The notes under the pieces are model-generated. The model was not told where the DNA came from and ran no database searches. It saw only the letters and a program-made list of their open reading frames with translations. The position numbers and the translations under genes are program-made. From NCBI RefSeq assembly GCF_900637055.1, contig NZ_LR134338.1, forward strand, positions 2,738,001 to 2,802,000: a DNA stretch of 64,000 bases, given 5' to 3'. Of the stretch, positions 1 through 9,600 are shown one piece after another. The stretch's first letter is position 1, and each line of letters starts with the position of its first letter. This DNA is from Brevibacillus brevis (GTDB lineage: Bacteria > Bacillota > Bacilli > Brevibacillales > Brevibacillaceae).

Positions 1-1
1 C

Positions 2-901
2 TTTGTTCGTCTCTATGCAGGCGTGACACTTCCTGCATTGGAAGTTCAGCAAAAAGAGTTTGCTGTTTGGCAGGAATCTGCACTTGAGTCAGGGGAGCTT
101 CAAGCTGGCTATTGGGCAGACCTGTTTTCCAGCCCAGCACCACTTCTATCGATTCCGACTGATTACGAAAGGCCAGAATCTCTTACGTTTCCTGGTGCGA
201 CGATTGAGTTTGAGATATCGGCAGAGGAGACGCAGCAGTTGCAGGAGCTGGCAACGCAGGAACAGGCGACACTTTACATGGTGCTGTTGTCGGTTTACAA
301 CATGTTGCTTGCAAAATACAGCGGCCAAGAGGATGTCGTTGTCGGAACTCCAGTAGCTGGCCGCAAATTTGCAGAGTTTGATGAAGTGATTGGGATGTTT
401 ATCAACACCATTCCCCTACGCAATTATCCAAAAGGCGCGAAAACCTATCGCGAGTTTCTTGCGGAGGTCCGTGAGCATACGCTAGCCTCTTTTGAACAGG
501 CGGATTACCCGATTGATCTGTTTGTTCAGACTCTTGGCATTGAACCAAATACAGGTCGTCAGCCCCTTTTTGATACGATCTTCGTCCTGCAAAACATGGA
601 CAATCCGGAAGGGGAACTGGAGCTTGAGGACATGATCGTCAGAAACTATCCACTGCAAAACAACACGGCAAAACTTGACCTTCATCTGTCGGCTTACCCT
701 GTTTTTGACAGACTTACATGTAAGCTGGATTACCGCAGTGACCTGTTCCGAAGAGAAACGATGGAGCAGCTTGTGAGTGACTTCAAAAGCTTGTTGCAGC
801 AGGTGATGGAAGATCCCCAGCGCCTCCTGCAAGACTTTGAATTGACCCGTGAGGTAGCCCTTATTCAAGCACAGGGCGTCGATTGGGATTTTGAATTTTA
901 G
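2..901 (+). CDS. NRPS, C-terminal part of a condensation domain (5' truncated by window)
   Basis: This is the end of a larger nonribosomal peptide synthetase that starts before base 1; the frame is open to the first codon, so the GTG at 23 is internal. The visible part is the C-terminal two thirds of a condensation domain: a linker (YADVWQ-type stretch 'FAVWQES'), the 'TPVAGR' motif around residue 117, 'IGMFINTIPLR' and 'DTIFVLQNMDN'. The HHxxxDG motif would lie upstream and cannot be checked. The protein stops right after the C domain with no A or carrier domain, so the partner module must come from the next protein, which starts 31 bases downstream. Family assignment is firm; substrate is unknown. 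Confidence 0.93.
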   Translation, partial: FVRLYAGVTLPALEVQQKEFAVWQESALESGELQAGYWADLFSSPAPLLSIPTDYERPESLTFPGATIEFEISAEETQQLQELATQEQATLYMVLLSVYNMLLAKYSGQEDVVVGTPVAGRKFAEFDEVIGMFINTIPLRNYPKGAKTYREFLAEVREHTLASFEQADYPIDLFVQTLGIEPNTGRQPLFDTIFVLQNMDNPEGELELEDMIVRNYPLQNNTAKLDLHLSAYPVFDRLTCKLDYRSDLFRRETMEQLVSDFKSLLQQVMEDPQRLLQDFELTREVALIQAQGVDWDFEF

Positions 902-931
902 AGCAAGCGGTGAGTAAGAGGGGGAGGGCAT

Positions 932-3622
932 ATGGAGACTACTATTTCGCAAAACATTCTGCTAACCAGTCGGAAATTTAGCCGGGAGGAGCAGTACTGG
1001 CAAGAGAAGTTACAGGGGGAGTGGACGCTCTCCCTCCTTCCAACCGAAGGGACGGAGAAGGAAGGCGATGGGGAGAAGGAGACAAAAGAAATATCTTTTG
1101 TCTTTCCAGATGATTTGAACGCTGCCGTTGCGGCTCATTGCGATCATCATCCGATGAAGCTCTACCTGTTCCTTCTGTCGACGTTTCAAATCATGCTGAA
1201 TCGGTATAAGCAGACAGACGACATGATCATTCTCACGCCCGTCTTTCAGAATCCGCTTCCCCCTAATGCTTGGAATCGGGTGCTGCCGCTGCGTGTACGG
1301 ATGCATCAAGAAGCTACTTTTGCAGAAGTGGCGAAAGAGGGTAAGCAGCTGGTCAAAGAGGCAATGGAGCATCAGAACTATCCGTTTTCGCAAATGATGC
1401 AATGGCTTGATCTATCCGACACCGATCTGATGACACTGCTGGATACAGCTTTCGTACTAGAAAACATGCAAGATATTGCTGCTTTAGAAGGTCTGACCCT
1501 GCAAGTGGTATTTGCATGCAAGCAAACAGAAGATGGAATGACAGGACGCGTACGGTATGCGGGCGAGCAGTTCCAAGAGGCTGTGGTCGAACGAATGATC
1601 AGTCATTATTTACAAATTCTTCGTGAAGTGGTCGTCGATCCCAAACGGCTAGTTCACACAATCGATATGTTGACGGAAGCAGAGCGGACTGATTTGTTGT
1701 ATACCCGCAATCAAACGGACGTTCCTCATTCTGCTCCAAAGCCGATCCATCAACTGATCGAGGAACAGGCAGCGCGTACTCCTCATCTAACAGCGGCTGT
1801 GTTTGGCAACAAAACCCTTACCTACGCTCAACTTAATGGGAAAGCCAATTGCCTTGCGCGTATGTTGAAGGCCAGCGGTATTGGAAGAGGAAGCTATGTT
1901 CCCGTCTTGATGAATCGTAGCTTGAATTTGGTCATTTCCCTTCTAGCTGTGATGAAAACGGGTGCGGCATTTGTTCCGCTAGACGTGCAAAGTCCGAACG
2001 AACGGAAAAAGCAGCTGCTGGATGAATTGGATTGTCCGGTGACGCTGATCGGACCAGAAATACGTCAGGAACCGTCATTCGTGCAATGGACACGTGCTGT
2101 AATCGTCGATGCGGATAAAATCCGGGAAGAAGGGGACTTGCAGGTCCAGGTAGATGTGGACGACCCGATCTATGTGATTTATACATCTGGTTCCACTGGC
2201 AAACCAAAAGGAGCTGTTGTTCCTCATATCGGTATTTTCAATCGGTTTCGCTGGATGGATGAACATTACGGTTGTACAGAACAAGACGCCATATTCCAGA
2301 CGACTCCCCATCACTACGACAGTTCGGTCTGGCAACTTTTCTGGCCGCTCTTGCATGGTGGCCGTACGGTATTGCCGATTCCTGAATTCGAGATGACGCT
2401 CGATCAAGTGTTGCACGCTATTTCAACCTATCAGATTACGATTACGGACTTTGTGCCGTCGGTCTTTAACCTGTTGGTAGATCAAATGGAAACACGGATG
2501 GACATACACGATTCACTTTCTTCGATTCGCCACCTGATCTTGGGGGGAGAGGAAATTACGGCTCACACCGTGCATCTGTTTCTTCAGCGGTTTCCCCATG
2601 TTCGTATCACGAATCTGTATGGTCCGACGGAGACGTCTATTGGTGTCATCTACTTTGAGATCGACCATACCCATCAGGGACCGATACCGATCGGAAAGCC
2701 GATAGCCAATACGAAAATTCTGTTGCTGGATTCAAATCGAAAACTAGTTCCTGCTGGGCATCAAGGGGAGATTTATATAACTGGCTTGTGCTTGGGGCAC
2801 GGTTACTTGCACGATCCTGAGAAAACTGCAGCCAGCTTTGTTGACAACCCTTATCCGGAAATTGGTTATCAAAAGCTTTACCGGACAGGCGACCTTGGAC
2901 GCTATCTGCCGAATGGCAATATCAAGTTTTGCGGTCGCATCGATCATCAAGTAAAAGTATGCGGGCACCGAATTGAGCTGGGCGAGATTGATGAGGTTCT
3001 ATTGTCCCACCCGCTAGTCAAAGAGTGTGCCGTGCTATTTCAAGAAGAGAAGGCTCGATTGTGCGCGTACTACGTATCGAATGCTCAGGAATTGACCGCA
3101 AGTGACTTGCGTGGTTATCTCAGCGAACGGCTTCCCGATCACATGATCCCTTCCTTTTTTGTCAGCATTGAAAAAATGCCTTTGACAGCAGGGGGCAAGA
3201 TCAATCGCAAGCTACTGCCTGAAGTGGATGAACAACAGGCGTCCGATGCTGAATATGTAGCCCCGCGAAACGAGAAGGAAGAACAGCTGGTTACCATCTG
3301 GAAAGAAATCTTGGGAATCGAAAAAGTGGGGGTACACGACAGCTTTTTCCAGCTGGGAGGGAATTCCCTGCTGTTGCTTAAAATGCATGCGCAAATTGTA
3401 AAACAAGTGGACAGCGAGATTAGCGTCGCTCATTTGTTTTCCTACTATACGATTGCCATGTTTGTGGATTTTCTCGAACAAAGAAAACAGGATCAGTTTG
3501 CATCTATGGAAGATCAAAGCGATGATGACGAATCCCTTCTGGAATTGCTGAGGGAGGTCAAGGAGGGAGTTCTCTCCGTAGACAAGGGTGCCGAACTGAT
3601 CGACAAAAGGAAGGGGAATTAG
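932..3622 (+). CDS. NRPS: half-condensation domain, adenylation domain, peptidyl carrier domain
   Basis: An 896-residue single-module NRPS. Residues about 15-250 match only the C-terminal lobe of a condensation domain ('DTAFVLENMQD'); the lobe with HHxxxDG is absent, so it cannot condense alone. The adenylation domain spans about 270-765, with 'YTSGSTGKPKG' near 415, 'YDSSVWQLF' with Asp463, and 'YGPTET'. Aligned by eye to GrsA, the binding-pocket residues read D-S-W-D-I-G-L-I-G; I do not recognise this code. The acidic residue at the position equivalent to 278 would suit a substrate with a side-chain amine, which is only an inference. The carrier domain has GGNS with Ser812 for phosphopantetheine. 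A GGGGGAGGG stretch precedes the ATG. The stop is one base before the next gene's ATG, so translation is probably coupled. Confidence 0.95.
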   Translation: METTISQNILLTSRKFSREEQYWQEKLQGEWTLSLLPTEGTEKEGDGEKETKEISFVFPDDLNAAVAAHCDHHPMKLYLFLLSTFQIMLNRYKQTDDMIILTPVFQNPLPPNAWNRVLPLRVRMHQEATFAEVAKEGKQLVKEAMEHQNYPFSQMMQWLDLSDTDLMTLLDTAFVLENMQDIAALEGLTLQVVFACKQTEDGMTGRVRYAGEQFQEAVVERMISHYLQILREVVVDPKRLVHTIDMLTEAERTDLLYTRNQTDVPHSAPKPIHQLIEEQAARTPHLTAAVFGNKTLTYAQLNGKANCLARMLKASGIGRGSYVPVLMNRSLNLVISLLAVMKTGAAFVPLDVQSPNERKKQLLDELDCPVTLIGPEIRQEPSFVQWTRAVIVDADKIREEGDLQVQVDVDDPIYVIYTSGSTGKPKGAVVPHIGIFNRFRWMDEHYGCTEQDAIFQTTPHHYDSSVWQLFWPLLHGGRTVLPIPEFEMTLDQVLHAISTYQITITDFVPSVFNLLVDQMETRMDIHDSLSSIRHLILGGEEITAHTVHLFLQRFPHVRITNLYGPTETSIGVIYFEIDHTHQGPIPIGKPIANTKILLLDSNRKLVPAGHQGEIYITGLCLGHGYLHDPEKTAASFVDNPYPEIGYQKLYRTGDLGRYLPNGNIKFCGRIDHQVKVCGHRIELGEIDEVLLSHPLVKECAVLFQEEKARLCAYYVSNAQELTASDLRGYLSERLPDHMIPSFFVSIEKMPLTAGGKINRKLLPEVDEQQASDAEYVAPRNEKEEQLVTIWKEILGIEKVGVHDSFFQLGGNSLLLLKMHAQIVKQVDSEISVAHLFSYYTIAMFVDFLEQRKQDQFASMEDQSDDDESLLELLREVKEGVLSVDKGAELIDKRKGN

Positions 3623-3623
3623 G

Positions 3624-6600
3624 ATGAGTTTGCTAAAAAAATACATCTTGGAGCAAGTGGCAGCTCATCGACTGCAAGAGAAGGAAGCACTCCCTTTGCT
3701 GAAGGAACTGTCCTCTGCCAACGTAAATACACGCCAAGATATCGCGATCATCGGTATGGCTTGTCGTTTTCCCGGAGCCAGCAGCCTCGAAGAATACTGG
3801 AACAATTTGAAGCAGGGACACGATTCAATCGGTGATATTCCTACTGCAAGGCGTCCAGATGTCGAGAGGGTAGCGAGAGAATTTTTTAACGACACAGATT
3901 TTAAGTATGAGCGGATGGGTTATCTCGATCACGTGGATTTATTTGACCATGCGTTTTTCGAGATATCACCTGCAGAGGCTCGAACCATGGACCCTTATCA
4001 GCGGATGTTTCTCGAGTTGGCATGGGAAATATTTGAACATGCCGGGTATAGCGAGAAGATGATCAGCGGTTCTCCTACAGGCGTATTTCTGGGATATTGT
4101 GACAATGAATCACAATACCAGCGTGTGCTGAAAAACGTTGATTCGTCCTCGCTTGCTGGCAACGTTGCAGCAATTATCGCTTCACGAATTTCCTATTTGC
4201 TGAATCTGTCAGGTCCGAGCCAACTGATTAATACATCTTGCTCTTCCTCCTTGGTCGCTCTGCACCAAGCATGTCAGGCCATTGGAAACAACGATTGTCG
4301 AATGGCTCTCGTAGGCGGAGTTAACCTTTCCCTGTTTCCGATTCAACAAGATACAGACTTTGGCATCGTTTCTGTAGAACGCAAAACCAAGGCATTTGAT
4401 GACTTTGCTGATGGAACAGTATGGGGAGAAGGTCTTGGCGCTGTTCTTTTGAAGTCATACGATCAAGCAGTCAAGGACAACGATTATATCCATGCGGTGA
4501 TCAAAAGCACTGCGGTCAATTGTGATGGTCGTTCTACCAGTATTACAGCGCCCAATGCGATTTCTCAGTCTGCTTTGTTGCGAACAACGTGGGAGCGAGC
4601 GCGAATCAATCCAGAGAGCATCTCCTATATTGAGGCACATGGGACGGGGACAAGATTAGGCGACCCTGTTGAAATTGAGGGGATCATGCATGCCTTTCAG
4701 AAAGTTTCAAAACGTAAGCAATTTTGCGCAATAGGCTCGGTCAAAAGTAATATCGGGCACACGATTGCGGCATCAGGTGTGGCTGGGATCATTAAGACGG
4801 TTCTGATGATGAAGCATCGTCAGATTCCGCCAACGCTGCATGTAAAACGGCCGAATACCTTAATTCCTTTTATCGATTCGCCTGTTTATATAAATGATGT
4901 CCTTAAGGATTGGGATGTTGAGGCGGACCAACCTGTGAGGAGAGCTGGCGTAAGTGCATTCGGCCTGAGCGGGACAAACGCCCACGTCATCTTGGAAGAG
5001 CCTCCTGGGCGCGAGGAGACAGCCGTTTCAGAATCTGGCGACTACCTCATTACGTTATCTGCCAAAACAAGTGAGTCGCTCTGGGATATGCTCGAGAAAT
5101 ACCAAGCATTTTTATCAGGGCCTTCTGAGCATTCCCTACTTGATATGTGCGCTACTGCCAATGTTGGGCGCGGACACTATGGGTATCGCCTTGCCTTCAT
5201 TGTCAACAGCAAAGAGGACTTTTTGCAGAAGGTCCATCGCCTGTGCACGGCAGAACGGACGGAGGACGGTGCTCCGTTTGTTGATGGGAACCAGGTGTTC
5301 TACGGGGTACTGAATTCACGTGGGGAAAGTTCATTGCCGATCAGCGTGCAAATAGACAGCTCAGACCCAGTAGAAATGGCAAAACAGTACGTACGAGGGG
5401 TGCCTATCAATTGGCTTGAATACTACCGTCCTGTCAAATGGAAAAAGGTACCTTTGCCAACCTATTCCTTTGCCAAAACCCGTCACTGGGTGCAATCGGA
5501 TCAACCAACTAACGACACGGTTGAGCGGTCCGCTGCTGCAGCATCTGAGGCGGCTCATGAGAACGAGACAGCTGATGTTCATAAAATTGCTTCTACCTTC
5601 TTTACTTTTGGGGAAACGCTACTGAATCAGGTGAATGTCAAAAAGCAAACGGGTTTGGAAGAGGATGAGACTTTTTATTCCGGCTTGTCATCGCTTGAAT
5701 GCTTCAAGCAACTAGGTGTGTTCCGCAAGCAGGATCAAACGTATACGCTGGGAAAATTGCGTGAAGCTGTAAGGTTTGATGGAAGAAATGAACACCTCTT
5801 CCAATTCATACTTGAACTTGTCGTTAAGGCCTCTCTGGTTGAACACGTTGAAGGAACATACCGTCTATCTGCACAGGCAGAGGGTCTTGATACGGAAGCG
5901 TTTTATCAGGATTGTCTGGATCGCTATCCGAATGAGCGAGATACGTTCTCTCAATTGAAAGCTTGTTTTGCCCAATACGCAACCATCATGACGGGGCAGA
6001 ACGTACTCGTGTCGAACGACGGTACTTCTGACTTATATAAGTCGTATGCGGATCGCATTACTCTTGGAAACCCTTCTGGACTGATGGCAGTGGAAACAAT
6101 TGCCCAATACATCCATTCGTTTGACCGTCCTGTTCGCATTCTGGAGCTCGGAGGCGGTTCCAGCAGTCTGACTCGCTTATTGCTGCCAAAGATTGAGAAA
6201 CAAGATGTCACCTATCTGTTTACGGATTGTGCGCAATCGTCTCTCGCAGAGGCAGAAAAAGAGTTCCAAGAAGTGTACCCGTTTGCGCAGTTCCGCCTGT
6301 TCAACATGGAGCAGTCCCCAGCCGAACAAGGCTTCGATTTACACGCATACGATGTGATCATCGCAAATAACGCGATTCACAGGGCCAGGGATGTGCGGGC
6401 ATCCTTATCGATTTTGCATCAGTTGCTTGCAGAGCAAGGTGTGCTGTTTGCGATCGAGCTCGTGAAAAATCGTTCAACGGCAAATGTGATCGGGGGGCTT
6501 GCCGAAGACTGGTGGCAGCACGAAGACACTGATCTGCGACAGCAAGCCAGACTGATGGATGCCTCACGTTGGGAAAAGGCGCTTCGGGATACGAACTATC

Positions 6601-9600
6601 AATCGATTGCCATTTATCCGTCGTCAACTGAGCTGCTTGATTTGTCTGATTCGGCGTTATTGGTCGGACACTCAGCGTATACGCCACAAGAGTATCGAGA
6701 GTGGATCTACCAGATCAATTGGCAAACGAAAGAGCTGACAACCAACCATCAGACCCAGCGTCCAGGGATCTGGCTGGTGTTTCAAGATGAAGGCGGTGTG
6801 GGAGAAACTCTTGCTGACGCGATGTCATCGGAAGGGCATGAAGTGTTCAGACTTCGCAGTGGTGAGGCTTTTGCCTCCGTTTCTTCCCACGAGTTTATCC
6901 TAGATCCCAGCCAGCCAGAAGATCTGCGGCGTGTGTTCGAGAGACTTGGAGACAAAATGGAAAAGCTGACTGGGATTATCCATTTATGGAGCTTGACCTC
7001 AGGTGCCCAGCAGCCGAATGGCCTCGGACAGCTTGAAGCTCTTGAGTCAGCGCAACATCTGGGAGTTTACAGTCTGTTTCATTTGACACAAGCGTTGCTT
7101 GAGCTGGATCTGAAGCAGGTGCTTGATTTACGGATTGTCTCGAACTACGCACAAGCAGTAGATGACAACGGTCCTGTTTATCCAGAAAAAGCGCCCTTGT
7201 TCGGTCTGGCCAAGGTTATCTCGCAGGAAAATCCAAAACTGCAGTGCTTTAGCCTGGATCTCGCAACAGAGGGGCGTTCAACATCGCAGTTGGCTGGCCA
7301 GCTTCTAGCGGAAATTCGCTGCAATCGGGATGACACATTGGTTGCCTATAGAGGAAATCGCATCGTACCAGAAATGAATCGCTGCGATATCGATAAAATT
7401 CCGAAAAGGCCCGTAGAGATACGTGAAAATGGTGTGTACTTGATCGCCGGAGGGACAGGAAAACTGGGACTGGCATTTAGTAAGCATCTAGCCGCTCAAA
7501 AAAATGTGACGCTCGTGCTGATTAATCGTTCTCCACTTCCACCTAACCACGAGTGGCAAGAGCGTTTACAGCATCCAGACTGCAGTGCTTCTGAGGCTCG
7601 AAAGCTAAAAGCGCTGATTGAGCTAGAGGAAATGGGAGCGCAGGTAGTCTGCTATGCAGCCGACGTGTCCGACCGTCAGCAGATGGAGGATATTTCGGAG
7701 CAAGTCCGAGCACGCTATGGACCGATTAACGGCATTATCCAATCCGCGGCGCATATCACCTTCGAGACGATTCAGACGAAGACGTTTTCCGATTTTCAAA
7801 ATGGCTTGAAAGCGAAGATGGCGGGCACAGTCATACTGGATCAAATAGCTGAACCGGAGCATCTGGATTTCTTTGTGATCTTCTCATCACTTGCTTCGAT
7901 TTGGGGTGGAGCGACCGGAAGTGACTATGTCTCGTCCAACTGCTTCCTGGATGCGTATAGTGCAGCTCGCAGTCGAACGGGAAAACCGACGATAGCTTTG
8001 AACTGGTATGCGTTTGAAGGCATTACAGGTCCTGGTTTTATCGGTTACATGCCAATGGATGGAGCGATACAAGCCTTTCATGCATCGCTGTCTTGCCAAA
8101 CGGAACACCTGATCATTGGACAATTTGATTTGCAAGTACTGATGGAATGGGCACCGTCTCTGAAAGTAAAGCTCGGAGATACAATCTTTGCAAGCGGTAA
8201 GTCTCATAAAGAACGCGAAGCACCACCGGCAGTGACCATGCAAAACCGTGTAGTTTTGTCTGGCAGGGAGGAAGGTGATCCCTACACTTCGTTGGAACAA
8301 GCCTTAGGTCAGATTTGGTCCGAAGTGCTGGGTTACACCGAATTAAGCATCGACGACGACTTTTTCAGGCTGGGTGGCGATTCTCTTTTGGCAATTGGTA
8401 TCGTTTCCCGTGTCACCAAGCAGTTGCAAAAAGAGATTACGATCACTGATCTGTTTCAGACACCGACAATCCGTCAATTGGCTGTGTTGATGGCTCCGAA
8501 TGAAGAAACAACTGTTTCCGCGATTCCTGTGGCAGAGCAACGAGAAGCTTACCCGGCCACCTCGTCTCAGCAGAGAATTTATGTGCTGGAACAAATGCAG
8601 GAAGGGGCAGTTGCCTACAACATCCCAACAGTCATGATGCTTGAAGGAGAACTGGACAGAGAGGCTTACGAACGTGCATTTGTCTCGCTGGTGCAGCGTC
8701 ATGAGTCATTGCGCACCTCATTTTCCATCGTGGATGGAGTTTTGATGCAAACCGTTCAACCGAGCGTAGAGTTTACGCTGGCGTATAGTGAAGTCGATGA
8801 GAACGAGGCCAAGAGAACGGTCGAACAATTCATTCAACCATTCGATTTGTCAAAAGCGCCGCTTGTTCGCGGTATGCTCATTCGCGTTGATGTCAACAAA
8901 CACTTGTTGCTGTTTGACATGCATCACATTATTTCCGACGGTGTGTCCATCAACATTTTGATCCGCGAGTTCTTCCAGTTGTATCAGGGACTCGAGTTGC
9001 CCGAGCTGCGGATTCAATATAAAGACTACAGTGTGTGGCAAGCAGAGCAGCTGGGCAATGGGGTATTGGCCGCTCAGGAGAAATTCTGGCTAAAAGAGCT
9101 GGATGGAGAAGTCCCTGTGCTTAATCTGCCTACGGACCACCCACGACCGTCCGTTCAGAGCTTCGAGGGAGATGTCCTGACCTTTGAGATTCCTCAAGAG
9201 ATGACAGAGAAGATACTGGCACTGGCAAAAAACAATGGTTCAACCTTGTACATGACGCTACTGGGAGCACTCACCATTATGCTGTCGAAATACGCTGGCG
9301 AAGAAGACATTATCATTGGATCGCCAGTGGCTGGCCGTCATCATGCAGACCTGGAAAACATCGTGGGTGTCTTTCTGAACACACTGGCGATGAGAAACTT
9401 CCCGCGAAGCGATCGAACCGTGTCCGATTTCCTTCAGGAAGTAAAAGAACGGGCACTGGCGGCGCTCTCTCATGCCGACTATCCGTTCGAAATGCTGGTG
9501 GATCGACTGACGCTGCCAAAAGATACGGCGCGCAACCCACTGTTTGATGTGATGTTCATTTTGCAAAATACCGGCGACGCGAAGGGAAGCATGAGTGCAA

